Source of the DNA: Mycobacterium sp.
GTDB lineage: Bacteria > Actinomycetota > Actinomycetes > Mycobacteriales > Mycobacteriaceae
Length of the DNA stretch: 64,000 nt
Reading direction: 5' to 3'
Assembly (NCBI RefSeq): GCF_004298145.1
Contig: NZ_SCRH01000056.1
Span: 62,001-126,000, forward strand
The position numbers were made by a program, and so were the translations under genes. The notes under the pieces were generated by a model. It did not search any database. It was given only the letters and a program-made list of their open reading frames with translations, and was not told where the DNA came from. This document shows, one piece after another, positions 18,492 to 26,483 of the stretch; the first letter of the stretch is position 1; the number at the start of each line of letters is the position of its first letter.

Positions 18492-18605
18492 GGCCAGAGG
18501 ATGCGTCCCACCCCCACCGCGTGGTTTCATAACACCGTTTGCGAGAGTTGCCTGGGGAGATCGCGCCGGGCTTGACGGGCCGGCTTCAACGATTGGTGGT
18601 TGTAG

Positions 18606-19427
18606 ATGGATCGTCGCAGCATGATGGTGATGTCGGGGCTCGGCATGCTGGGGGCTGCGATGCGCTTGCCGGGCGCCTGGGCCACCCCGTCCGCGCCGGC
18701 GGCGCCGCCGGCGGCCGGCGGCGGGCCGTACATCTTCGCCGACGAGTTCGACGGACCCGCGGGCTCGGCCCCCGATCCGGGCAAATGGACGATCCAGACC
18801 TGGCAGGACGACGTGTACCCGCCGGTGGAGGGGATCTATCGCGACGACCGCCGAAACGTGTTCCAGGACGGCCACTCCAACCTCGTCCTGTGCGCCACCC
18901 AGGAGATGGGCACCTACTACAGCGGAAAGCTGCGCGGCAACTTCCGCAGCATGATCAACCAGACCTGGGAAGCGAAGATCAAGCTGGACTGCCTGACCCC
19001 CGGGCTGTGGCCCTCGTTCTGGGGCGTCAACGAGGATCCGCTGCCCGACGGCGAGGTCGACGTCTTCGAGTGGTACGGCAACGGGGCCTGGGCGCCGGGA
19101 ACCACGGTGCACGCCGCGTCCAACGGGAAGACGTGGGAAGGGAAATCGATTCCCGGCCTGGTCGACGGCAACTGGCACACCTGGCGAATGCACTGGGGCG
19201 AAGAGGGATTCGAATTCTCGCGGGACGGGGCGCAGTACTTCAAGGTCCCGAACAAGCCCATCCACGTCGCCGGCGGCGCCCCCGACGACTTCCGCTGGCC
19301 GTTCAACAACCCGGGCTATTGGATGACGCCGATGTTCACGCTCGCGGTCGGCGGCGTGGGCGCCGGTGACCCCGCCGCGGGTGCCTTCCCGGCGTCCATG
19401 CTGGTCGACTACCTGCGCATCTGGTAG
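18606..19427 (+). CDS. Secreted GH16-family beta-glucanase (Rv0315-like)
   Basis: The 273-residue protein has a signal segment with an N-terminal arginine pair (MDRRSMMVMSG), suggesting Tat export, then a GH16 jelly-roll. The catalytic motif GEVDVFEW places the nucleophile at Glu150, the helper at Asp152 and the acid/base at Glu155. GH16 enzymes of this type cleave beta-1,3 or mixed glucans. It matches Rv0315 but is somewhat shorter than the annotated 294 residues. Its stop lies three bases from the end of the convergent gene. Confidence 0.9.
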   Translation: MDRRSMMVMSGLGMLGAAMRLPGAWATPSAPAAPPAAGGGPYIFADEFDGPAGSAPDPGKWTIQTWQDDVYPPVEGIYRDDRRNVFQDGHSNLVLCATQEMGTYYSGKLRGNFRSMINQTWEAKIKLDCLTPGLWPSFWGVNEDPLPDGEVDVFEWYGNGAWAPGTTVHAASNGKTWEGKSIPGLVDGNWHTWRMHWGEEGFEFSRDGAQYFKVPNKPIHVAGGAPDDFRWPFNNPGYWMTPMFTLAVGGVGAGDPAAGAFPASMLVDYLRIW

Positions 19428-19430
19428 CCG

Positions 19431-20975
19431 TCACCTCCTCGTCGAGGTCGCTTTGAGCACCTGAACCAGGTTGAACTGCCACCGCTCGACGAGCCGGAAA
19501 CCCAGGTCGCGCGGCACCGCGAAGGCGGGGGTGACCCCGTAGCGGGGTCCGGGCGGTAGCGCCACGCCCTGCTCGTGCGCCGGCTGCGACGGGTCGGCCT
19601 GGGTGATGATCCAGACGACGCCGCAGCGGCTCAACGGCTTGGCGACGACCTCGGGGATGAGATTGGTGTCGAAGACGTCGTTGCGGTCGGTCGCACGTTG
19701 CCACAGCGTGAGGTCGACCAGCTTGCGATAGGCGTCCGGGCGTGCCGCCAGCAACGGGCGCATGGGGGCCGGCATGAACGTCACCGTGTCGTTCACCAGC
19801 AGGCAATCGCCCGGCGCCGCCCGCGCGGTGATCAGGTCGGCCACCTGGCTGTAGTCCATCCCGTATTTGGCGTATGGGTTACGCTGTGCCCGAACATAAT
19901 TCGGTGTCGCAGCCACGGCGAAAAGAGCGATGAGCGCCGCGACCACCCAGGGCCGGACGGCCACCGCGGCACCGCAGACGCCCAGGATCAGCGCGACCGC
20001 CGGGGCGGTGAAGCACAAATAGCGCGGCGTGTAGATCGAGTGCACCAGCGCCGAATAGGTCAGGATCGCGGCGGTCGGTATGAGCAACCACGCCGCCGCG
20101 AGGACCAGCAGCTGCCGCTCCGATGGTGCCAACCGCGCGGACCCGCTGAGCCACAACACGATCGCCGCGCACATCAGCAGCGCCGACAGGATAGCGAACG
20201 GGGTGCTTCGTTCGAAATACTGTTGCATCACCACGTCTTCGATGGTGCGGTGACCGATCGGGGCGACCCAGCTGATCTGGTGCGCTTGCCCGGCGACGGT
20301 CATCAGGAACGGCAGCAGGGTGCCCACCGCCGCGGTCGAGGCGATAGCGAAGCCCGCCAACACCGTCCGGCTGCGGTGGAAGACGCCGACGAAGACGCCG
20401 TACGCCACCAGCATCAGCGCGAGGTATGCGTCGAGCGCAATCGAGAAGGCCAGTGCGACACCGTAGGACAGCCACGGCCAAGCGGTGTCGCGGCGCGCGG
20501 CGTAGACGAGCAGGACGGTCAGCCACACGGCGGCCATCATCGAAATGGCATAGGGGCGAGCCTCAACGCCCGCCCAGGTCGCCCGGGGCAAGATCGCGCA
20601 GAACACCCCGGAGGCCACCGCGACGGTCCGTGTCGAGAACTGCTTGCCCAGCACGACGATGCCGGCGGCGGCGCCTCCCACCGCGAGGCCACTGGGCGCG
20701 CGGGACCAGAACTCGGTGGGCGGAAAGATCTGGAACCACCCATGCATGAGCAGGTAATACAGGCCGTGGACGGCATCGACGTTGCCCAGCATGTGCCACA
20801 ACTGGGCCAGCGAGCGGCTGTATGAGGCCGAGATGGTCGCGGCCTCGTCGTACCAGAAGGAGGGCCGGGCGGCCCCGGCCATGCTCAACGCGACGGCGAG
20901 CACCGCGACGATCAGCGGGTCCAGCGCGGCCACCACCGCCGGTCGGCGGCCGCCAGGCACGCCGAGGCTGGACAC
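19431..20975 (-). CDS. GT-C type membrane glycosyltransferase (ArnT/PMT-like)
   Basis: The roughly 514-residue protein has about eleven hydrophobic helices in its first 400 residues and a C-terminal periplasmic domain. The first extracellular loop holds the GT-C acidic motif (SFWYDEAATISAS), expected to bind a polyprenyl-phosphate sugar donor. It probably transfers mannose or arabinose to an envelope glycolipid or protein, but acceptor and sugar cannot be read from sequence. I chose the GTG at 20975; an in-frame ATG at 21077 would overlap the divergent small gene. Confidence 0.8.
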   Translation of the reverse strand: MSSLGVPGGRRPAVVAALDPLIVAVLAVALSMAGAARPSFWYDEAATISASYSRSLAQLWHMLGNVDAVHGLYYLLMHGWFQIFPPTEFWSRAPSGLAVGGAAAGIVVLGKQFSTRTVAVASGVFCAILPRATWAGVEARPYAISMMAAVWLTVLLVYAARRDTAWPWLSYGVALAFSIALDAYLALMLVAYGVFVGVFHRSRTVLAGFAIASTAAVGTLLPFLMTVAGQAHQISWVAPIGHRTIEDVVMQQYFERSTPFAILSALLMCAAIVLWLSGSARLAPSERQLLVLAAAWLLIPTAAILTYSALVHSIYTPRYLCFTAPAVALILGVCGAAVAVRPWVVAALIALFAVAATPNYVRAQRNPYAKYGMDYSQVADLITARAAPGDCLLVNDTVTFMPAPMRPLLAARPDAYRKLVDLTLWQRATDRNDVFDTNLIPEVVAKPLSRCGVVWIITQADPSQPAHEQGVALPPGPRYGVTPAFAVPRDLGFRLVERWQFNLVQVLKATSTRR

Positions 20976-21048
20976 ACCGCTATGTTGCCAGAAGCGGACC
21001 GGGACAAGCGGCGGACTCGGGCCTTCGATTCGAACGTATGATCGATCG

Positions 21049-21354
21049 ATGGGATCGCTCGCGTCGATCGGGTACAACGGCCAACCGGTCCGTAGCCCGT
21101 TTCGGGTGGTTCGCCCGCCGGTCGCGGTGCTGGTCGACCTGACGGTGCTTTTCCCGCGTGAGCCGCACCGCTCGGGGCGCTACCAGCCCAACGGCCTGCA
21201 GCTGCACAAGGTCGTCGAGGGGTGGCTGAGCTGTTGGGCCCTGTGCGAGCAGGGCGACTGGTGGGGGCTGGTGACCTATCCGGTCGCCTACGGATCCCGG
21301 CGCAAAACCGTGACGCACTGGGTGCCCGCCTGGACGCTGCGCCGCAAAGGCTGA
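21049..21354 (+). CDS. Conserved hypothetical protein, 101 residues
   Basis: A small basic, Trp-rich protein (GDWWGLVTYP, THWVPAWTLRRK). There is no membrane helix or known motif. It lies between a divergent glycosyltransferase gene and the downstream GAP/SfLAP-like gene, 17 bases before the latter. I do not recognise the family. Confidence 0.6.
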   Translation: MGSLASIGYNGQPVRSPFRVVRPPVAVLVDLTVLFPREPHRSGRYQPNGLQLHKVVEGWLSCWALCEQGDWWGLVTYPVAYGSRRKTVTHWVPAWTLRRKG

Positions 21355-21371
21355 CCGCGGCGATGCGATGA

Positions 21372-22055
21372 TTGCTGCCCGTGGAAGCAAGTTGGGCCTC
21401 GGTCCTGAGCAAGCTCATCGCGTTGGCGGCCGTCATCGCGCTATCGCCGATCACGGTCATTCCCGCGGTGCTGGTGCTGCACGCGCCCCGGCCGCGCCCG
21501 GCCAGTCTCGCCTTCCTCGGCGGCTGGCTGCTGGGCCTGGTGGCTCTCACCGCCGCGTTCGTCGCCGGCTCGGAACTGCTCAGCGGCTTCCACGCGACCC
21601 CGCCGGAATGGGCCTCCTGGCTGCGGCTGGTCCTGGGCGCGGCGCTGATCGCGCTGGCGGCGTTCCATTGGTTCACCCGGCACCGCAATCGCCGCATGCC
21701 GCGCTGGATGCGTTCGTTTTCCACGCTCTCCCCGGTGCGCGCCGGCGTGGTGGGGGCGGTCCTGGTGCCGCTGCGACCCGAGGTGCTCATCCTGTGCGCG
21801 GCGGCCGGTTTGGCCGTCGGCAACAGCAGCCTGAGCCCCGGCGCCCAGTTGGTCGCGGGTGCGGTCTTCGTCGTCCTGGCCGCGTCGACGGTGGCCGTCC
21901 CGATCCTGGCCTACGTCGGTGCCGGTGAGCGCCTCGACGAAACGCTGGAACGCCTCAAAGCCTGGATGGAAGCCAACCACGACGCGATGCTGGCCGTCAT
22001 CCTGTTTCTGATCGGGTTGATCGTGCTCTACAACGGGATTCGCGCGCTGGCCTGA
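21372..22055 (+). CDS. GAP/SfLAP-family membrane protein (copy 1)
   Basis: The 227-residue protein has six predicted transmembrane helices and the family pattern LSPITVIPAVLVLHAPRPRPASLAFLGG split by a loop, as in Sap/GAP proteins of the LysE-like superfamily that assist surface export of lipids such as glycopeptidolipid or sulfolipid. The start is a TTG at 21372 or GTG at 21381; neither has a clear binding site. It stands in tandem with a close paralogue 58 bases downstream. Confidence 0.78.
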   Translation: MLPVEASWASVLSKLIALAAVIALSPITVIPAVLVLHAPRPRPASLAFLGGWLLGLVALTAAFVAGSELLSGFHATPPEWASWLRLVLGAALIALAAFHWFTRHRNRRMPRWMRSFSTLSPVRAGVVGAVLVPLRPEVLILCAAAGLAVGNSSLSPGAQLVAGAVFVVLAASTVAVPILAYVGAGERLDETLERLKAWMEANHDAMLAVILFLIGLIVLYNGIRALA

Positions 22056-22113
22056 CCCCGGTTCGACCGACTACGGCGCGTTTCGGCGTCACTTCCGGCA
22101 CGGCAATGGGAGG

Positions 22114-22794
22114 ATGCCGCGCATGGCAGGAAGCTGGGGCACCGCGCTCACCGGGCTGGTTCCGCTGGGACTGGTCATCTCGCTGTCGCCGCTCACGGTC
22201 ATCCCGGCGGTGCTGGTGCTGCAGGCGCCGCGGCCGCGGCCGAGCGGCCTCGCGTTTCTGGGCGGCTGGCTGTTCGGCCTGGCCGCGCTGACGGCGCTGT
22301 CGGTCGCGGCCTCCGGCCTGCTCGGCGGCTTGGACAAGGCGCCGCCGCGGTGGTCGTCGTGGCTGCGCGTGGTGCTGGGGGCGGCGCTGATCGTGTTCGG
22401 CGTGATCCGGTGGCTCAACCGGCACGGCCAGGCCGAGTCGCCGGCGTGGATGCGGTCCTTCGCCAGCATCACTCCGGCCCGTGCGGGCATCACCGGGGCG
22501 GTGCTGGCCGTGGTGCGCCCGGATGTGGCGCTCATCTGCGTCCCGGCCGGATTGGGCATCGGCACCAGCGGGCTCGGCGCCGTCGGCGACTGGGTGGCCG
22601 CCGCGTTCTTCGTCGTCATCGCGGCATCGAGCGTCGCGATCCCGATACTGGCCTACGCGGCCGCCGGTAGCCGCCTCGACGACACGCTGGCACGCCTCAA
22701 GGACTGGACGGACCGAAACAACGCCGCGCTGCTCGCGGCCGTCTTGGTGGTGATCGGTGCGATGGTGCTCCATCACGGGATTCACGCCCTGTAG
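22114..22794 (+). CDS. GAP/SfLAP-family membrane protein (copy 2)
   Basis: The 226-residue paralogue of the preceding gene keeps the SLSPLTVIPAVLVLQAPRPR segment, six membrane helices and the ILAY(V/A)..AG.RLD(E/D)TL.RLK motif. It arose by tandem duplication. The pair probably forms a homo- or heteromeric inner-membrane assembly for export of a lipid or small molecule. Its 3' end overlaps the convergent gene by 13 bases. Confidence 0.78.
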   Translation: MPRMAGSWGTALTGLVPLGLVISLSPLTVIPAVLVLQAPRPRPSGLAFLGGWLFGLAALTALSVAASGLLGGLDKAPPRWSSWLRVVLGAALIVFGVIRWLNRHGQAESPAWMRSFASITPARAGITGAVLAVVRPDVALICVPAGLGIGTSGLGAVGDWVAAAFFVVIAASSVAIPILAYAAAGSRLDDTLARLKDWTDRNNAALLAAVLVVIGAMVLHHGIHAL

Positions 22795-23555
22795 CCACCA
22801 TCGGCGAGACCGGCGTCCTCTTCGAGCCGATTCGTCGCCCCAAAGACCGACTCGCGGAACAGTTCCCGGCCGTAGCCCGCGAGCATGCCCAGATAACCCC
22901 GGCCCGCCCATTGCCGGGCATGCCGCTCTTCGTGGTGCAACACCCGGTCCAGCTCCAGGCGGCTGCAGCGGGGCGTGCCGTGTCCGTCGAGGCACCAGGC
23001 GTGCCCGGAGGAGACGATCCGGCGCAGCTGCTCCCCCGGGTCGGTGAGACGGCCCAGGTTCACCATGAAGATGTCGCCCCAGGTGGTGCCGCCCCGAGCG
23101 CTGAACAGCCGCTGGACCCAGTTGCCGCCCAGCCCCATCAGCATGCCGTTGGGTGTGGTGACCAGGCGCCCCCCATTGCGGTGCACGAAGGCGACGTCGC
23201 GGGTGTAGCTCCAGCCGTTTGCCCGCTGCCGCAGGCGGATTCGCGTCACCTCGGCGGCGCAGCAGGGGGTGGCCGGAAAGTCGGTGGGCCGCGTGCCCGC
23301 CGCGCCGTAGTCGGTGCCCGCGTTCAGGATGTAGGTCATCAGCACCGCCGCGCGGGCGTCGCCCCCGCGGGCACCCGGCGGCAGCAGGAAGAAGGACTGA
23401 CCGCCCGGGTCCCTGATCTCCGCCATCGTCGCCAGGACCGCGAAGCTCGCGGGGGTGATGCCGTGGCGCCGCGTGATCTCGGCGACCGCGTGCGGGGTCA
23501 CGCCGCGACGTGCGGCGTTCTCTTGCCATCTCGTGCAATAGCCCTGTGCGCCCAT
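22782..23555 (-). CDS. Hypothetical protein with HExxH zincin-like motif
   Basis: The 257-residue protein has no signal peptide or membrane helix. Near residue 207 it holds DRVLHHEERHARQW, whose HEERH fits the zinc-metalloprotease consensus HExxH, followed by GRGYLGMLAGYG. Several cysteines (TPCCAAE, HAWCLDGHGTPRC) could bind metal or form disulfides. The rest is unassigned. It is divergent from the PAP2-DAGK gene. Peptidase activity is an inference from the motif. Confidence 0.62.
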   Translation of the reverse strand: MGAQGYCTRWQENAARRGVTPHAVAEITRRHGITPASFAVLATMAEIRDPGGQSFFLLPPGARGGDARAAVLMTYILNAGTDYGAAGTRPTDFPATPCCAAEVTRIRLRQRANGWSYTRDVAFVHRNGGRLVTTPNGMLMGLGGNWVQRLFSARGGTTWGDIFMVNLGRLTDPGEQLRRIVSSGHAWCLDGHGTPRCSRLELDRVLHHEERHARQWAGRGYLGMLAGYGRELFRESVFGATNRLEEDAGLADGGYRA

Positions 23556-23596
23556 GTCTTTCCGGTCAATTGTTATCCATGGTTAGGGTGGAGCGA

Positions 23597-25096
23597 ATGA
23601 ACAGGCGGCCCTGGCGACGCGCGCGCGGCATCAAACAGATCACCCGGGGACTGGGCACGCTGGATCGCGAGCTGTTCGACGCCATCGCCGAGACGGATAC
23701 CCCGCTGCTGGACGCGGTCATGCCGCCGCTGACCCGGGCGGCCGATCATTCCAAGCTGTGGTTGGCCCTGGGTGCGGCCCTGTTCGCCACCGGCAGGCAA
23801 AGCGCGCAGCGCGGTGCGACGCGCGGGGTGGTGACGCTGGCCGCGACCAGCCTGGTCACCAACCAGGTCGCCAAGCGGATCCGCCGGCGGCCCCGCCCGG
23901 GCTACGACCTGGTGCCGTTGGTCAGGCAGGTGCGCCGCCGCCCGACGTCGAATTCCCTGCCGTCGGGACACTCCGCCAGCGCCGCCGCGTTCGCCGTCGG
24001 GGTGGGCCTGGAGAACCCGCCGCTGGGCTTCGGGCTGGCGCTGCTGGCCGGCCTGGTGGGCCTGTCGCGGGTGGCCACCGGTGCCCACTATCCTGGCGAC
24101 GTCATCGCCGGGTTCGGGATCGGGTCCGGCTTGGCCGTGCTGGGTGGCCGGCTCGTCCCGCCGATCATCGAAACCGCCCTTCCGCGAACGGAACCGCTTC
24201 GCGTGGCGGCGCCGCAGCGGCCCGACGGCGCCGGGGTGGTCCTGGTCATCAACCCGGAGTCGGGCAGCGGCACCGGAGCCCGCGTCGTCGACGAGGTACG
24301 CGCCGGCCTGCCCAAGGTCGACGTCCGCGAACTGGGCCCCGACGACGACCCGGTGGAGGTCCTGCGCAGCGCGGCCGCCCGCGCCGAGGTGCTGGCGGTG
24401 GGCGGCGGCGACGGCACCGTGGCGGCCGCCGCGGGGGTGGCCGTCGACGCGGGGCTCCCGTTGGCCGTGTTTCCCGCCGGGACGTTCAACCACTTCGCCA
24501 AGGACATCGGCTGCGACACCGTGGCCAAGACGGTCGACGCGATTCGGCGCGGCAGCGTGGCATATGTGGACCTGGTGTGCCTCAACGACTCTCGGATGGT
24601 GATCAACACCGCGAGCATCGGCGCATACCCGGCCTTCGTGCGGCGGCGCGAAAAGCTCGAGAAGCGCATCGGCAAGCCGCTGGCCGGTCTCTACGCGATG
24701 GTGCGCACGCTGCGCACGGACGAGCCCGTGCGCATCCGCTACGGCAACAAGACCCTGCTGACATCGCTGTTCTTCCTGGGCAATTCGCTGTACCTGCCCA
24801 CCGGGTTCGCGCCGTCGCGGCGGACCCGCATGGACGACGGCCTGATCGACGTCCGCATCCTCGAGGCGGGCCGGCCGTGGGCCAGGACCCGGATCCTGAC
24901 CGCGCTGGCGTTGGGCCGGCTGGAACGCAGCCCGCTCTACCACGAGTTGCAGGTGCCGGAATTCAGCTTCGACGCCATCGACGGCCCCACGGTCGTCGCC
25001 TGCGACGGCGAGGTCGGCGACCGCTACGACAAGGTCGGCTTCACCGCGAAATACCGGATTCTGCCCGTGGTTCGTCCGCTTCCGGGCGACTGGTGA
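23597..25096 (+). CDS. Fused PAP2 phosphatase - diacylglycerol kinase catalytic domain protein
   Basis: The 499-residue protein joins two lipid enzymes. Residues 30-190 form a PAP2 domain with RIRRRPRPG (residue 94), PSGH (122-125) and SRVATGAHYPGD (157-168). Residues 212-499 form a DAGK/sphingosine-kinase-type domain with INPESGSG (218-225) and GGGDGT (269-274). The fusion could cycle a lipid between phosphate and alcohol forms, or act in polyprenol or phosphatidate metabolism. The ATG at 23597 has a GGTGGAG site. Its 3' end overlaps the convergent xylulokinase gene by 56 bases. Confidence 0.88.
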   Translation: MNRRPWRRARGIKQITRGLGTLDRELFDAIAETDTPLLDAVMPPLTRAADHSKLWLALGAALFATGRQSAQRGATRGVVTLAATSLVTNQVAKRIRRRPRPGYDLVPLVRQVRRRPTSNSLPSGHSASAAAFAVGVGLENPPLGFGLALLAGLVGLSRVATGAHYPGDVIAGFGIGSGLAVLGGRLVPPIIETALPRTEPLRVAAPQRPDGAGVVLVINPESGSGTGARVVDEVRAGLPKVDVRELGPDDDPVEVLRSAAARAEVLAVGGGDGTVAAAAGVAVDAGLPLAVFPAGTFNHFAKDIGCDTVAKTVDAIRRGSVAYVDLVCLNDSRMVINTASIGAYPAFVRRREKLEKRIGKPLAGLYAMVRTLRTDEPVRIRYGNKTLLTSLFFLGNSLYLPTGFAPSRRTRMDDGLIDVRILEAGRPWARTRILTALALGRLERSPLYHELQVPEFSFDAIDGPTVVACDGEVGDRYDKVGFTAKYRILPVVRPLPGDW

Positions 25097-26483
25097 CACC
25101 CTCGGTGAGGTCACGCACCTGCGCGTAGCGCGCCGCCACCTCCGGCGAGGGGTCGGCGGTGTATTCGTCGGCCGGCGGCGGATCCCACGCCGGTGGCCGG
25201 GGTGAGCCGCCCAACGCCCACGCGGCCTGCCGCGCCGCGCCCACCGCGACATACTGCGCCGGGGCGGGGACCAGCACCGGCATGCCGAACACCGCCGGCG
25301 CTATCTCGCGCAGCGCCCGGGATTGGGCGCCGCCGCCGACCAGCAGGATGCGGCGCGCGGCGACGCCGTGCGCGGTCAGCTGCGCGACGCCGTCGGCGAG
25401 CGAGCACAGCAGGCCCTCCACCGCGGCCCTGGCCAGATTCGCCGGGGTGGCATTGGTGACCCGCAGTCCGTGCAGTGCCCCAGTTGCTTTGGGCCGGTTA
25501 GGGTTTCGCTCACCCTCCAGGTAGGGAACCAAGACCAGCCCGTCGCTGCCCGGCGGCGCCGACAGCGCGAGCCGGGACAGCTCGTCGTGGTCGACTCGCA
25601 GCATCGCGGCGGCCGCGTCGAGCACCCGCGCGCCGTTGAGCGTGCACACCAACGGAAGATAGCGGCCGGTACCGTCGGCGAATCCGGCGACCAACCCCGC
25701 GTCGTCGCGAACCGGATCCGCGGTGACGGCGGCCGCCACCCCCGACGTCCCGATCGAGACGATCACGTCGCCTTCTGCGGCGCCGAGGCCCAGCGCCGCG
25801 GCGGCGTTGTCCCCGAGGCCCGCCCCGAATGTTGTTGCGCGACTGGTGGTGCCGCCCGACGGGTTCAGCACGGTGGGCAGGTGTGGACGCCGACCGCGCA
25901 GGGCCAGTTCCAGCAGATCGACGCGGTAGCCGCCGGTGGCGGCGTCGTAGTAGCCGGTGCCGCTGGCGTCGCTGCGATCGGTGGTCAGCGCCGCGATGTC
26001 GGCATCGCCGCGGAGCTGCCATGTCAGCCAGTCGTGGGGCAGGCAGACCGCCGCGGTGCGGTCCGCGTGGCGTGGCTCGTGGTCGGCGAGCCAGCGCAAC
26101 TTCGACACGGTGATCGCGGCCAGCGGGACGACGCCCACGGCGTGGGCCCACGCCCGCGCCCCACCCAGCTCACGCACGAGCGCGAGCGCGGCGTCGGCCG
26201 AGCGCACGTCGTTCCACAGCAGCGCGGGCCGCACCACCTGTCCGGTTCCGTCCAGGCACACCATGCCGTGTTGCTGCGCCCCGACGGCGAGAGCGTCGAC
26301 ACCGCCCAGCCCGCCCGCGGCAGCGATGGCCTCGCGGGCGGCGGCTTCCCATGCGGCCGGGTCGATTTCGGTGCCGGACGGGTGGCCAGCCTGCCCCTCG
26401 CGGACCACCTCGCCGGTCGCGGCGTCACACACCAGTACCTTGCACGACTGTGTCGAGGAGTCGATCCCGGCGACCAGGGTCAT
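25041..26483 (-). CDS. xylB: Xylulokinase (FGGY family)
   Basis: The 480-residue protein has FGGY-kinase motifs: phosphate-1 AGIDSSTQSCKV, catalytic Asp region TDRSDASGTGYYD, SIGTSGV, and adenosine motif ILLVGGGAQSRALRE. It should phosphorylate D-xylulose, or a related ketose, to xylulose-5-phosphate. The ATG overlaps the stop of the upstream polyol dehydrogenase gene (ATGA), so the two form an operon: polyol to ketose to ketose-phosphate to the pentose phosphate pathway. No sugar transporter is adjacent. Confidence 0.88.
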   Translation of the reverse strand: MTLVAGIDSSTQSCKVLVCDAATGEVVREGQAGHPSGTEIDPAAWEAAAREAIAAAGGLGGVDALAVGAQQHGMVCLDGTGQVVRPALLWNDVRSADAALALVRELGGARAWAHAVGVVPLAAITVSKLRWLADHEPRHADRTAAVCLPHDWLTWQLRGDADIAALTTDRSDASGTGYYDAATGGYRVDLLELALRGRRPHLPTVLNPSGGTTSRATTFGAGLGDNAAAALGLGAAEGDVIVSIGTSGVAAAVTADPVRDDAGLVAGFADGTGRYLPLVCTLNGARVLDAAAAMLRVDHDELSRLALSAPPGSDGLVLVPYLEGERNPNRPKATGALHGLRVTNATPANLARAAVEGLLCSLADGVAQLTAHGVAARRILLVGGGAQSRALREIAPAVFGMPVLVPAPAQYVAVGAARQAAWALGGSPRPPAWDPPPADEYTADPSPEVAARYAQVRDLTEGVTSRPEADEPRAESGISR

